A stretch of 64,000 bases of DNA. It comes from Breviolum minutum Mf 1.05b.01. Its lineage: Eukaryota; Sar; Dinophyceae; Suessiales; Symbiodiniaceae. The notes beneath the pieces were generated by a model. The model saw only the letters and a list, made by a program, of their open reading frames with translations, did no database searches and was not told where the DNA came from. The stretch covers positions 1 to 64,000 of the forward strand of contig DF240826.1 of assembly GCA_000507305.1 (NCBI GenBank). Reading direction: 5' to 3'. This document shows positions 43,600 to 56,300 of the stretch, piece by piece (positions within the stretch are counted from its first letter, which is position 1; each line of letters opens with the position of its first letter). Position numbers and translations under genes: made by a program.

Positions 43600-44319
43600 A
43601 TGCCTCATTACGATATTATTTCACGTTTGTGGGAACGAGGTAGTTTTATGCACATAGCACACGAAACCCTCCAAAGCGAGATGGCGTTGCATCCTAACAA
43701 GATTTTAAAGAAACGAATTCAGATATTTGCGCATGCAAAAAGCTACAGCATGCAGGAGGAACAATAAATCAGTCAGACGCTCATATTGACTATGACCAAT
43801 AATGCATCATTTTGCCCCAATATTGCTGGTCAGCCTGGAAGATCTTTCATCAGATCATGTCAAGTAGGTGTACTTCGTTTAACGAGTATTTGAAACATCC
43901 TGGGCTGGTCTGGGTACTGTAGGATGCACCCGAGATGATTGATGCCGATGTTTGTCCTACGAGTCCAGTCCTCGGATAATGGAGGCCGTGTTGAATAGAG
44001 GTGATAATGCAGAGTCAAGACATTTTTCGTTGCTGCTCTACCTGACATTGGTTTTTGAATTGACTTCCCACTCACATGTTCTTTGTGGATTTCAAGTTTC
44101 AAGTGATGCTTGCCGGAACAGGCCTTTCTCGCACTTTTCCCAGTCTTCAAAGGTTGCTAATATGCGTGGGAAATTGTGCTGGTGTCACAATTCCTAGTGA
44201 ACATGCTAAAGAATGTAATGTTAGACAATACTTACTGCACTCAACCATCTTCAACGCACACTGCAATCTTCTTTTTGTACCTCTTTAAAAGGGGCAGTCA
44301 GACGCCCTCCGTCCACGAG
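43011..44319. other. spacer or intron with no confident exon
   Basis: Apart from the (GAT)n tract, no block here combines a good frame with AG|G and donor signals. The minus-strand ORF at 43375-43608 is poly-Ile read from the GAT repeat. Confidence 0.5.
43545..43600. repeat. (GAT)n trinucleotide microsatellite
   Basis: This is a pure GAT/ATG repeat of about 18 units. It reads as poly-Met, poly-Asp or (reverse) poly-Ile in different frames, which explains three spurious ORFs. Confidence 0.95.
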
Positions 44320-44405
44320 GTTTATACCACACTCCGAAGTCTTGTGCATGTTCCTTGCTGGGCTGCAGCAATGCCAAGGAGACACCTCGAGAAAGCCCAA
44401 GAATG
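44320..44405 (+). CDS. candidate exon, unidentified
   Basis: The block follows CACGAG|G and reads VYTTLRSLVHVPCWAAAMPR, then RHLEKAQE and TGA. A GC donor at TGGGCT|GCAGCA is an alternative end. Confidence 0.4.
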
Positions 44406-45939
44406 AAGTAGGTCGAAATATGTCCAAATGGTGTTTGTAGTGGTTGCACGTGGCTTCCATTTCAGAGATGTGTTTTTGCACCTGTAGGAAGTCACAAGGT
44501 GGCACACGAACTTCGTACAGCGTGGGAGCTTTGATTTCGCAATTAGTGGTGGGCAAAAAGGGGTAGGCAATATCGGCAATTTCATGCAATTTCATGCAAT
44601 GTCATACCAGTACTGGATCAGCTGGCTTGATGCTTGACTCTTGGGTGTTATCAGGACATATCGACATCATGATGCTACAGTGCGAGTGAGCTATTGTTCT
44701 GTCGTGAATTTGTGAGTACCGGAACCCCGCATTCCTTGTTCTGCACATGACAGTCACCAGAGGTTGCACCACACACAATGCAATACTTGACAGGTGTGTT
44801 TGTGGACATGCATAGCAACACTGGACTCATGTGCATTTGCTCGCCGGGCAGACACAATTTCTGGTGATTCACAAGAACACTGTGGCATGTCTCAGAAGAT
44901 TGTTTTACCGTGTTTTACCCACAAAAAAATCAGGAGCCAGAGCCACTCAATGGGTTTTGTCCTAGCTTGAGAAGATTTGCGGTGATTCTACTCGCTTCTC
45001 AAATATGAAAGGAAATCTACAACAGTACACATTCTGCACAATCCATTGTTGCGAGGAGCATCGTTACGTCATGTAATTTGTAATTATATAATAGATTAAT
45101 AGATGATATAGGTCATGGCCGGTCATGGACTCAAACTTTTCTTTGGACCAGCTCGACGCTGCCCCCGTGATTGGACTATCCATCCATGGATGGAGAAGAA
45201 TCCTGGCACCTCAAACTGCGTCTTTCCGCAATCTCTTTTAATGGCGTCATAGTCAGACGATCAAATAAGATTACTGTAAGTGATATCAATGACGTGACAG
45301 ATACTCTGATACTCCTTGTTTCTAGCACAGATCCTTACAGTGCATTTACATTCACGCTCTGAAACTGGGGGTGTGAGAGCCTGTACGTGGGGAACCTGCG
45401 AGCAGGCCAAACTTTGCATGTTTCGCACTCCGTTGCTTGATGTAGAAAGACTATGTTTTTGCCACCAACCTCAATTGACCTCGTGAATAGTTCGAAAAGG
45501 CCGAGGGTTGCCGATGCTTTCTTGGTGCTCTCGTGGTTTGGATGAATGGAGCTTTGCGTTTCTGTTTGAGACTGTCAGGGCCTTCATGTGGGCCATGTCC
45601 TAGTCAGCCTGCCATAAAAACAGGCCTTAGCTCGCGGTGTGAAGTGGCTACTGCGAAAGCGGCTTTGGAAGAAGTGCCTTGTCGTCGTCTTCGGTGCCAT
45701 GAGACTCAAGTTCGGTGATTTCAATTCATTTATCCAGTTATCATCAGTTATCCATTATCATTCCATTATCCAAATAACTTGTATCCAACATGTTTCAAGA
45801 TTCATACGATTGTTCCAACGGTAAATTCCGTTACCTTGGTGGCACTACGGCAAGCCCCGAGATCTCTTAGATTCTCCCGACTCAGGAAGCCTTGGGCGCC
45901 TGTGGCCAGGGTCTCAAGTGATGCCGTCCATTCACAGAG

Positions 45940-45978
45940 GCTGTTGAGGAACTGCCATTTTCAGCTATGAAAGCTAGG
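45940..45978 (+). CDS. candidate exon, unidentified
   Basis: The block lies between CACAGAG|G and AGG|GTGGTA and reads AVEELPFSAMKAR. Confidence 0.35.
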
Positions 45979-46285
45979 GTGGTATGGTATTTTCGGGTGT
46001 CCGGAACATAATATGGGCAAAGATCCGTAAAGGTCTGTAAAGGATAGTGCTAGTGGGAAAGAAATGAACTTAGTTTTTGAATTAACACAAGTGTGGGTTT
46101 GCATTACCACAAAGATGGCACATATGGCATGTTACCATTGTTTTGTGTTGTGCTTCCTTTGTCCCGTGGCACATGGTCTGGATGGACCTGTGGCTCTTTG
46201 TCAAGCTCTGACATACAAATCAATGGTCTTCCCTTTAAATGGGGGCCAAGCCTTGGAGTCACTACAGGCCCCTCAAGTTGTGGAG

Positions 46286-46355
46286 GAAGTTCACATGGGA
46301 CCAGAACGACCAGCCGGCTCAAATTCTTGTCGAAGACGGCAAAACGATCAAACAG
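46286..46355 (+). CDS. exon of unidentified gene
   Basis: The exon starts after TGTGGAG|G and ends CAG|GTTGCA. It reads KFTWDQNDQPAQILVEDGKT then IKQ. The sequence looks like real protein, but I do not recognise the family. Confidence 0.5.
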
Positions 46356-46819
46356 GTTGCAGGGTTTGATGTAGGATGATGTAGGCAACTGTTTCTGTGT
46401 CCCAATTCCAAATCCCATACCCTCAATTCACATCTTATTCGGTTGGTTTAATAAGCGGGTACGGGTAGCCTGGCTGTTTTGATCATGTTTGATCATGATA
46501 ATTTATACATATTTATACCCGTATAGCCGTATAGCCCAATGGTGGCCCGAATGTTTCTTAGCCAGGCACTGCTTCCTTGGAGGTGCTGAAGATCTTCAAT
46601 TTGGTTCTGGGTTCTGGTGCTGAGTCGGAGGACCGGATTCCAAGATGTCCTGTGAAGTCCTGGCGCCTGATGAATTTCGATATGATCCAAGATGTCGTGT
46701 GATGTTGAACATGGTGTCCCTACGATGTCCTATGGAAATCTATCGCGTATATGTGCTAATTGCATATTAGTGTATACTGTATACTATTGTTGAATTGAAT
46801 TGTGCCTCCAAAAACATAG

Positions 46820-46905
46820 GGAACATAAACCCAGAGCTGCTCAGAGTCACCTGGAATACAACAGTTTGGAGAACCGGATCACTGGAGACGCTCTCCCGAT
46901 GCAAA
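46820..46905 (+). CDS. candidate exon, unidentified
   Basis: The block follows ACATAG|G and reads EHKPRAAQSHLEYNSLENRI, then TGDALPMQ. The same frame continues to 46997. A second frame is also open, so the assignment is tentative. Confidence 0.35.
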
Positions 46906-47164
46906 GGACTTTTGGGAGCAACAGTTGGTGCCTGGCCCAGAGACTTGTCATTAGCTCATGCCAATTCTTTTTTTCATGTCCAGCTTGGACTGCCTAGAAA
47001 TGTATGAAAAAAGTTGAAATCTTCCAGATTTATATGTATTATATATGTATTGATGGTCGGATTTATATGAATTGAAGGTACAAGCCAAGTTGAGCCATCA
47101 ATCTCCTGTTCCACGCAGCTGAAGCTATGCCATGAACCGAAAGAAATGTGGTGAAACTCCTGAG

Positions 47165-47221
47165 GTGCCTGAAGCGAGTCGACGCTTCAACTTTTCGGTG
47201 AAGCAGCTCCAACGGCATCAT
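47165..47221 (+). CDS. exon of unidentified gene
   Basis: The exon starts after CCTGAG|G and ends CAT|GTACGA. It reads VPEASRRFNFSVKQLQRHH. Confidence 0.45.
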
Positions 47222-47386
47222 GTACGAAACTTGGAGCGGATCAAAAATGGCGGCTAAAATGATGCCAAAATATAAAATGAACTTATATTTGAATATTACC
47301 TGAAAGGAGATATGGTGGATTTCAATTGCCATGCTAGTTCACCAAAGGATGAAAGGGTAGTTGTCAGAAAATATAGCATCCCACAG

Positions 47387-47508
47387 GATGGTGATAGTAA
47401 CTGTGGAATCTGGCGAGGTGAAACCACATGCTCTCTTCCAAGCTATGGAATACCATTGCCGAGAAGCACTGGCATGTAGCAAATTTGATTTGGGAGGGGC
47501 AGGAGGTG
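47387..47508 (+). CDS. exon of unidentified gene
   Basis: The exon starts after CCACAG|G and reads MVIVTVESGEVKPHALFQAM, then EYHCREALACSKFDLGG. It ends near GGAG|GTGAGA. 'TVESGEVKPHALF' faintly resembles the C-terminal VES...L.P motif of RNA polymerase Rpb3/RPAC1 subunits, but no upstream polymerase motif was found, so no name is given. Confidence 0.5.
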
Positions 47509-48066
47509 AGAAATTAGAGCCTGGTAATGGATGTTTTGTATTGTTTTGTGCTTTGTGACAAAGACCTTTATGGGATTCAAAACTTCTTGGCAGCACGGCC
47601 AGTTTCCCCCCTGGCAGGGGCTCAATGCAAAAATACAGCAAAATCAATTTGATACAAGATGTTCCGAGATCAAGAATGTATAGGAAGACCTGTTACGACC
47701 GAGTCAAGTGGATTTTTTCTCAAGGTGATGCCTCATGACTGACCTTTTGTCACATTTTTTCTGAGCAGAATCTGGAGGTCGAATTCATTCGTGCCAGGTA
47801 AAATTTGAGTTGGAGGCAGTGCACAGACCCTTCTTCAAACCTGGCTTTCCAACTCCATTAAGAGAGGCCATGCTGCCATGGATTGATGACTGATGACCGA
47901 TTCGAAGCTACCCAACAGGTCGGCACAAAGATGATAGAAATATAGAAGTTATATACCAAATTGATCCAAATTGTTCAAAAAAGATGGATGAAAGATGCAG
48001 AATGTTGCAGATACCTTGCACGGATGTGTGGGTGTTTGATTGTTTTTCCATGTCTGTGATGTTCAG

Positions 48067-48126
48067 GAGGATCTTGCAATATTTACTTCAAGCACAGTTC
48101 TGCCCTCAGCCATACTTTCGACGTGC
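48067..48126 (+). CDS. exon of unidentified gene
   Basis: The exon starts after TGTTCAG|G and reads RILQYLLQAQFCPQPYFRR before a GC donor (CGT|GCAAAA). The frame stays open with KKATLGFLDAIAVNAKLQQH to about 48200, so a longer exon is possible. Confidence 0.5.
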
Positions 48127-48300
48127 AAAAAAAGCAACGCTTGGATTCCTTGATGCCATAGCTGTGAATGCCAAGTTGCAACAACACTTCCCGCATCTCA
48201 CAGTGGTCAAGGCATGGAATGGATGAAAGATATGAAAGAAGGGACGGGTTGTATTTTTTGATGGCACCTAGCAGCACCATTCTATGCCCTGTCGCTTCAG

Positions 48301-48357
48301 GACCATTGGATGAAGCGGTTGCAGCATTACGACGCAGTGGATGAAGAGACGCGACAA
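48301..48357 (+). CDS. exon of unidentified gene
   Basis: The exon starts after CTTCAG|G and ends CAA|GTTTGT. It reads DHWMKRLQHYDAVDEETRQ in phase 0 at both ends. Confidence 0.55.
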
Positions 48358-48598
48358 GTTTGTGATCACATGCTGAAGGACCACAGCCATGTCTTCAATT
48401 CTTTTCATGCAAGTTTATGAAAGCACATTTCACAGACCTAGTTGCCAAGAGAGTCCACAAGTCTTTTTGGAGTTGGCAGTACCAACCGATTCACATTCAA
48501 CATGGCTATAAACGCATATAAACGCATGTTCACTCTATTGAAGACATAAAGCAAGCACAGTTTTTCTCGCAGTTCATCGCAGGAACCCAGCTTCCAGG

Positions 48599-48637
48599 GT
48601 TTTTGCCCCTACGTGCGAATTGTTTGTGCCAGAGGTG
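48599..48637 (+). CDS. candidate exon, unidentified
   Basis: The block follows TTCCAG|G and ends GAG|GTGAAG. It reads VFAPTCELFVPE. Confidence 0.4.
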
Positions 48638-48704
48638 AAGAATGGTCCGCAGCACCTGGGCATTGGATTCCCATTATCCTTGGGAATCTGAAGTATTGCT
48701 GTGC

Positions 48705-48810
48705 TACTGTTGATGGAAGAAATCCTGCACCACCTGGGATGTATAAAACCTTGGAAAATAATGGGATAAACTACCTATCAACTGGTGCAGAATTTCAGCC
48801 ATCAACAGTA
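48705..48810. mobile_element. TIR element family D (MITE-like)
   Basis: The left end TACTGTTGATGG matches the reverse complement of the right end (CCATCAACAGTA). The similarity extends about 27 bp inward (GAAATYCTGCACC). One strand is open throughout, reading TVDGRNPAPP and NNGINYLSTG. From memory, similar peptides occur often in predicted dinoflagellate proteins, which would suggest an abundant family. Confidence 0.7.
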
Positions 48811-49219
48811 TCATGACTTGGGGTTGACTTTGGGAGGGGCGTATTCTGCTTATGCTTTTCTTTCTCCTTCACTGTAGAAAAAAAATGGTTGCAAGTCAAA
48901 ATTCGATGTACGGATCAAACCCCTGTAAATCGAGACCAATGCAGGCCTCATGATCAAAACCTATTTTCCAGACTCCTTGTCAACTGCTTATATGTACAGC
49001 ACACCAGATGGAAGCATTGATCGATACAAGCTGTAAGCCAAATGAATGCTTCCCACTAAATCGCTTCCAAAGCATCCAAAACTGTACCTGCTCTATATTT
49101 GGTCATATTCGGTACCTTTTGAGGGTTGCTGGTTTTAGGGTTGCAGCCTCCATACATGATCTGGTTCTTTACAGCTGGAGCAGCTCCAGCCACAGGGAAC
49201 TCACCCCTAAAAAGGTGAG

Positions 49220-49311
49220 GCTCCAGGAAAACCTGCTTATGTTGGAACAGACCTGCCCGTTCCAGACCCAATCTTCTTGAAATGGAAGCCCTTGCCCAAT
49301 CCAGACCCATG
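49220..49311 (+). CDS. exon of unidentified gene
   Basis: The exon starts after GGTGAG|G and reads APGKPAYVGTDLPVPDPIFL then KWKPLPNPDPW. The end was placed at a GT donor (CCATG|GTGTCC). The proline-rich sequence looks coding. The minus strand is also open but lacks signals. Confidence 0.5.
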
Positions 49312-50181
49312 GTGTCCAAAAAACTCGTTTTGTAAGGACATAGTGCCGGTAAGAAATATCATGCAACTTTCGTTTCAACCATAATTGCAGTACCCATGCA
49401 AGATTCCTTTGAACTCAGAGGTGGACCAAAAATAGTGAATAATAGTGATGTACACTGTAAGTGGGGGTGTTTCCTTTGATGTATACATTCAACTCCCCAA
49501 GGTATGAAAATAGGTAAGTGCAATACAGATGCAAAGGTGCAGGAATTGAATGGCAGTTTCAGGCATGAATATTGAAATCATATGTTTTTGCAGCATTGAG
49601 AAAATATGTTCGTAGAATTTTTTCAATATTTTTACGTACTTCTCCTTGTCATCCGGAGTCATGCCATGGGAAGCTTTATGTTTGGTCCTGAAATATCTTA
49701 GTGCGATCCCTTCCCGCATCTGTTTCTTGATCCTCAAAATGTTGGTGATCAGAGAGTTATGCCTTTGCATACTGTTTTTTTGTTGCGTCCTTACTTGGGA
49801 AGATAAAAACTCAAACGACTATAGAACCAGAATCCCCATTTGACACTGGAAAAGCGCCAAAATCGAACTCAGATAACTCAGATAACTCAGCTGCAGAGTT
49901 TGAGGCAATGGCAGCACCCACGAAGCATACTCGTGAAAATCGATGGGATCGAGTTTTTCAGGCTGGAGGGGCCACGAACTGATTCCCAAAGACTGCAATA
50001 TACAAAGCGAATACAATCAGACAGAGGTCACAAGATGATGTAGCAGCAGCAATACTAATCATACTGTCTATATACCTGTATAAATTCACATCAACATTTT
50101 GCATTTGTAAATTTATGAACCTCCCATTTTCATTGTCAGAAGAAATTTCCCTTGAAACATCCTGAAACACTTCCCTCGCAG

Positions 50182-50253
50182 GTGTTGCAGCTTCAACTCA
50201 CTTTGTCGCGAGCCATTGGAGATTCATGCGGATCAGTCGGTGGCATTTTGCAG
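50182..50253 (+). CDS. exon of unidentified gene
   Basis: The exon starts after CTCGCAG|G and ends CAG|GTGGAT. It reads VLQLQLTLSRAIGDSCGSVG then GILQ. Confidence 0.5.
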
Positions 50254-50708
50254 GTGGATTTTCGGGGGCCTGCAAAGTGTTGCTGGTTGAGTGGTTACCA
50301 GCATACTCATTCTGAAAGATGCGCCGGTTTACGAGAGATAAGTGTTGAAGATGAGAAAGGGCTTGGCATAATTCCACTGGTTTCGACGCGGTGCCTACTG
50401 TGTTCGCTATTTCTGGTGTCAGATGCGTTTGGCTGGCTCAGTGTGTCCATCTGTCATAAGTCACTAAGAAAAAAACATGTGCTTTTATCAGTGTAATAAA
50501 TTAATGTATTGAATTTGGGGGCTTATTGTGGATAGAGGATAATTTGATATAATTTGTGGACCACTATTTGCATGCCAGTCTGACAGTTCAAAGGAAGCCT
50601 CTGTGAGTTTTGCTTTCTGAATTCCTCCAGCACCGATGGAGTCATTCCTTCAAGATTTCTCCAACGCAGGGCATAGCAGTAGCGTTGCTTGAGATGGCCA
50701 AGCAGAAG

Positions 50709-50790
50709 GTGGAAAGCATAAGTTTCACTAAAGGATGGGATGGATACCGGATGAATTTTGCGATCATGGAGCCAGACTACAAAGATATGG
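50709..50790 (+). CDS. candidate exon, unidentified
   Basis: The block follows CAGAAG|G and reads VESISFTKGWDGYRMNFAIM then EPDYKDM. The donor was not fixed. Confidence 0.35.
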
Positions 50791-50914
50791 AAAACGTTCG
50801 AAAACACCAAAAATGTTGCGAAATGGCTTTTTCCACAGCAGTTGGCTTCATTTCTGATGTTTGAAGTTTCAGATCCAAAAGCTGCAAATTTGCCGATATG
50901 TTTGTCGCTTGGAG

Positions 50915-50974
50915 GTGGAGAAACTCAAACCAGAAGATGCCGACGAGATCGATGAGATCGCCACGGCCAGTGGA
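50915..50974 (+). CDS. exon of unidentified gene
   Basis: The exon starts after TTGGAG|G and reads VEKLKPEDADEIDEIATASG. It is acidic and GC-richer than its flanks. A GA donor (GGA|GATGAG) is likely. Confidence 0.5.
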
Positions 50975-52359
50975 GATGAGAGACGTTTTTTGATGTTTAG
51001 TAGGTATCTTTGTATTTGTATAGCAACGTCCAATTATACCGATATCATGAAATACTGTTTGTCAGAATGCAATTTGATTATTAGATGTATATTAGATGTA
51101 CAATATATAGTTACATAGTATATAGAACCTAAAATACATTATGTTGTCTTGCCTGATCATGTGTGTTTGTATGTTTGTTTTTGTTTTTTGAGATCCTCTA
51201 AGCGGATCATGATTCTACCATATCGTACTGCTGAAATGTACTAAACATCGATTGTAGCGCACATCATACAGCAGGGGACATATGGAGATTGGGGTATATT
51301 TTGGGGGACACTGGGTGAAATAGGAAAGGGCAAAGAGCTTCCAGCATGAGGGAGGACACATCGCATAATGACAAATCCTGGGGCAGGGGTCTCCAAAAAA
51401 CTTGTAGCGCGTGGCTGTGATATGAGTTTCTCATCTTTTAGGTGCTAGCACTGCTCGTCCTAATTGTACAGACACCTATATAATCAATTACTCATATTTG
51501 ATTGCATGTTGATTGTTTTCAAATTGTTGACATTCATTCTTTGCAGCTTGCACACATGGCAGGCAATGCTCTCGAGCGGACCAAAAGCAGACAAGAAGAG
51601 CGACTCGGCCACCGCCACTGAAAGGCAATACATTTTTTGACTCCTCAGATAATAGAACCAGGCCAGTATAGCTCATGCCTGAAATAAGGTTGGCCTAGCA
51701 CATAAGTGCCTAAGGTCTTGAGAACACCATACGTTCATCATAAGGCCATGATTGATTGGATCTCTATTTTCCCATTTGAGCAGCGTTCAAAACCCCTGTT
51801 GATTGTTTACAAATGTTTACAAAAGGGGTTGGACATATCAAATGGTTGCGTAAGCAAAACCTTGAGTCGCGTAAGGATGCGTACGCAAAATTCTAGGGTG
51901 TGTTTTCGTGTAAGCTGCGTAAGCCTTATGTGAGTGAATGCGATTTCAACTATTTATGTTCTTTCTTGTGCAGCTAGCGGCTTGGTGGCATACAGATACT
52001 GATACAAGAAAACACTGTAACACTGTAGCATTAGGCTTCCAGGTCGGGTGTGGTGTGTTGACTGCCAGCCATGTCATAAAACTGCATTCAATAATGATCA
52101 ACAAGAGAATGAAAGGCATGTTTTTTCAGTCCTTCCTTCTTTAGAATGGATTCTGGTAGTGATTTTTTGCGTAACGCACGCGCAAGCTGCGCGTAAGCTG
52201 GGGTAACAAGGGAAAGGCTGTAAAGACAAGGATTCCAAGAGCTTCTTGTCAGCAGGTCTCCGTTTTGGCTTGCATGAAGCTGCTTCTCTCTATGTTTTGT
52301 GAGTGGTTCATAGTCTTCCAATGTTTTTCCACCTTTTTCCACCCTTTATTGAAGTTAAG

Positions 52360-52411
52360 GCCTGAAGAAGACATTGTGGGCTGCGGATGCTGCAGCAAAG
52401 ATGTTGCCAAG
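52360..52411 (+). CDS. exon of unidentified gene
   Basis: The exon starts after GTTAAG|G and ends AAG|GTGTAG. It reads PEEDIVGCGCCSKDVAK. The four clustered Cys are notable. Confidence 0.5.
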
Positions 52412-52697
52412 GTGTAGTTGGGACATGACACATCTTCCTGCGCTCTCAGTCTCATGTGCTCTCAGCGCTACTTCAAGGTCTGAAATGGCCCCACACACTT
52501 TTGACTTGCGGTTTTTCGCAAGCTGAGATTTTTAGCTATTTAGTTTCTTCACATTGCTTCAAACTGTGCGGTGATTTTACCATTTGGACCTGTCCTTTAG
52601 TCTTTGTGCCAGTACTATTTCCGCTTGGTGGGCGCATTTGGCGGCCATGGAAGCAGAATGGCTCTTGGACAAGCATGTCGAGGCACATCATGTGAAG

Positions 52698-52736
52698 GGG
52701 CAATCGGAAATGAGGAGACTGCCAATTCCTAGTATG
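52698..52736 (+). CDS. exon of unidentified gene
   Basis: The exon ends at ATG|GTAAGA, a consensus donor, and reads GQSEMRRLPIPSM after TGAAG|G. The same frame is coding-like further upstream, from about 52608 (EAEWLLDKHVEAHHV), so the exon may be longer. Confidence 0.5.
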
Positions 52737-53279
52737 GTAAGAATAGAAGTCATGTCATCATCCAAACGTCTAGAAATTTCCTGTAAATGCTTTCGGATTC
52801 CATGCTCAGCTGGCAAATGGTTTTTCGTTTGAATCCTTAGGAAATGAAGAATACTTGTATCTCAAGCGATACAGGAATCATTATATAACAAATGTCAATC
52901 TGTGCCTTGGATTCTTCCGAACTCAAAACAAACAGAGAACCGATATTTTGGTACAGGGACTGCGTCTTGTCGTGTAGTCCTGCAGATGTCCCGTATTCTA
53001 GTTCTAGATGTCCCATAATATATACATGTCTGCCTCCTTTTGCAGATCATGATGAAATCCTGGTGAAACACAGTGTGACTCTATTGTGGTGTCCATGCTG
53101 TGTGTTTCAAGGGTGCTGACCTTGCTCGATGATCGTTGATGCTTACACCATCAATATTATATGTCCAGAGTGCCTGTGTATTTGATTCAAAACTACAGTA
53201 CTGGGTAGTATGAGACAGCGGTATTCCTCAGATCAGGTGTTTTGTTTCGCGTGCCTCCGGATTTCTTGTTGCCTGGCAG

Positions 53280-53362
53280 GCCCATGCACGAATACAACGA
53301 CTGCAGGCAGACTGGGACAGGCCTGTGGGACTCAAGGAGATCCACCCAGTTGGCAGGGCCTG
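53280..53362 (+). CDS. TPR gene exon
   Basis: The exon starts after CTGGCAG|G and ends CCTG|GTAGGG. It reads AHARIQRLQADWDRPVGLKE then IHPVGRA. It is phase-matched to 53526, where the split codon gives Trp. Confidence 0.65.
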
Positions 53363-56300
53363 GTAGGGGCTGAACAACAGGTCACAAACAGCAGATATGT
53401 TTTTGGATTTGCCATTTCTAGTTGATGGTTTCATAATGTTTCATTTATGGGCTGACAATCTTGGGCTGACAATCACATGTGAGAGACTGAATTGTAAATG
53501 CCAACAAATCACCACACCACGGCAGGTTTTGCCCTGATCAACCTGTTCTCATGTTGCGCTTGGAGGGCACAGCAGCCCGCCTATATGCCCAACAGGCGAG
53601 GTTGGTGAGTCAAATTGTGTCTTCAGTGCGATTCTGCCAGGACCAAAAAACGAATTCAGATATGATATGATAAGGTTAGCTAGTGTCTGCAAAAATATGC
53701 AAAGGTATGCATGGTTTGCAGGAATATGAAGGAATATACATGGAATATACACATCCTTTGTATTCCTTGCTTTTGATCCAATCAATATGTGGTGGCCACG
53801 TTGATCCTGGCATAGCTGCCAGACTGTCACCATGCGCAGCGATGGAGACTGGATGAGACATCACTTCATCGGTTTTCGTCATCGTAAAACCTTTCCATTG
53901 CGAGTGTCCTTGCCATGCGGGTTCCACCAGGGAGACTGGTCTTCTGCTGCCATGCACACAGAGAGGCACGCTGGCAGAGGGTGCCGCACATGTATACTTT
54001 GTAGAATATACAGAATGTCAGTTGATTTTATTTGTACATGTTTCGTTCTTGTAGATTTTATACATCTCCGTCTACCCCATAGATTTCAATTTATACACAC
54101 ATTTGAATACATGTCGATGTAAATGCAATCATCAACTAATTTATATATAACAAACACATTAAGGCCTCTATCAAATCATTACCACGAAACCTTATCGAAG
54201 AGGTGCTGTACCTTGGCGGAGCGGGCCTTCGGTCGTACACACAATGCGACTGTTGCCTTGCGCGCGCGTTTGGGCGATGTTGAAGCCTCAAGTCGTTCCG
54301 TTTGTTGAAGTTTGTTGAAAGTTGAAAAGTTGCCTGAAACATTGATTCAATTACCTACTAGTCTGACACAGTCTGGAAGATGTAGGCCGGAGTATTTAAT
54401 TGTGTTTTTGAAGACAGAGAGAGAGTACAAGATGTACATCATGATGTCATGATTGACGATGCCGTTCTACAGCCGGGTTAAGGCCTGGTCTAGGAGAGAA
54501 GATTGGGATAAAGCCATCGCCGTCTTCCTGGCATCTTGTGCGAATTTGACATGGAATTCCTGGCAAGCTACAGACATGATATGAACTGGGCACCGGGCCA
54601 ACACCTTTTTTCTTGTTTTTTGTATCATCTCTTCCGTGTCGGGAAATGGTAGCTTGGAGGCTCTTGCATTGCCAGGCTTATCAAGAAGCTTACTCCGTGG
54701 CACAGGCCATTGAGCACTTGGACGGAATTGGACGGAATGTGTTGCTCCCAATCTCAGCTGGGAGTTGCTGTCCAAAATTGCCTTGTCTCAAGACGTCCTC
54801 AACCCTGCAGATGTTGTAGAGACTAGACTTGCAGTTTTGACCACCGGCTCGACTCTACATTTCTTCAGCAGACTGATCCGATCTGCGGATGGGTTTTTCG
54901 AGCGTAGGTGAGCAGTGATGAGAAGACGACTGGACGGTTGGCATTTGAGCTGGCTCAGGCCTCGCGTCCATCTCTCTTTAACTCGTTTCCCCTTCCTCAG
55001 GAACTCAAGTGGCGAAGCAGTGGGAGGGGAGTCTTTGAGAATTCGGGTTGGGGGATCCGGACAGGCAAGATTTTTGAAATTGGCTGTAACTTGAGATAGA
55101 GGTACTGGGATTTGGATGCTTTTTCAATGTTTTATATTTTTTTCTGACACAGGTAGAACATACATACGAACATGCTACCAGATAGGCCTGTAGTTATGAG
55201 GAGGACCCCACCTGAAAAGAAATGTCCCGGGTTTTCACTGCAACTGACACGCCAGGTGTTGTACTTCAAGGGCGACCTGACTGGCGCTAAAGGATATGCA
55301 GAGGAAGCTGTGAAGTTGCTGGGGTCCTGGCAGCGGCCAAGCACATGGCAGCTATGTCAGCCATGGATGAGATGAGAAGCAAACGAGTTGAGCAGAGGAC
55401 AGTGGATGAACTCTTTTTTTTTGAGAGATGTTGAAAGCATTGGGTTTTAAACCTTCTTATGAGAGCCTGACACCTCCTGCCTTTTCACAACACCATGTGA
55501 GCAATGAAAAAAACTTAGTTGTTTAGGGTATATAGTATATGGGGGATTATACTACACAGCTGTGGATTATAATGAACCATTACAAGGATCCCTACTAAAC
55601 AACTGATAGTATCATGGAAAGTAAGGGTCCGGTCTTTTCGTGGCTCATGTCTTGCTTCGTTATGAATTGACCATTGGTCCGGTGATCCCAGCGGTCCGCG
55701 TTGAAAAACGCCCCACCTCTTTGAAACGATACGGGTCTATCTAAATCTGACTTTTGGCTCAGGTTGATCCCTTTGGACTTGGGCGTGGGACTCTGTTGCA
55801 ACACAGACTCCCACTTGTTGCAATCCCTGACACTTTGCAAAAGATTGGAAGGTCGGAGTGGCGCCCCTGGCGATTTGAGTGGAACATCTTTTGAAGCGTT
55901 GATGCTCCTATCACGTGCTCGGGGTCCAAGAGGGGAATCTGCACTTTGAAAAGCACAGATCGGTGGTGTATGACTGTGAGATCATCACCCGCCGTTTTTT
56001 TTGAATAAGAGCAGAATCAGGGGAATTGGTGAAATCATTGGGATTTGCCACTGCTGAATAGAATGGAAGAGGTCAGTGATCAGCTAGAATTATATAATCA
56101 CATTTGGCTGCAAGATTATTGCAATTTGCTCATTGGTAGTAGGTGGATGTACGAAATCACCAGTAAACCAGGGTTTTGCTGTGCCATTCTCAAAGATGTG
56201 GGAAGAGAATGCTGTTAACATCGATTGCTGTCCCATGATTTTTTTCTATCCAAAGAAGATCCGGGGTCATGCACAGTTTGGATTAATGATTCATATAGAT

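Noticed and set aside
47387..47508. RNA polymerase Rpb3/RPAC1 subunit
   Set aside because: The VTVES...KPHALF stretch hints at that family, but no other polymerase motif was found in the upstream exons, so no name was given.
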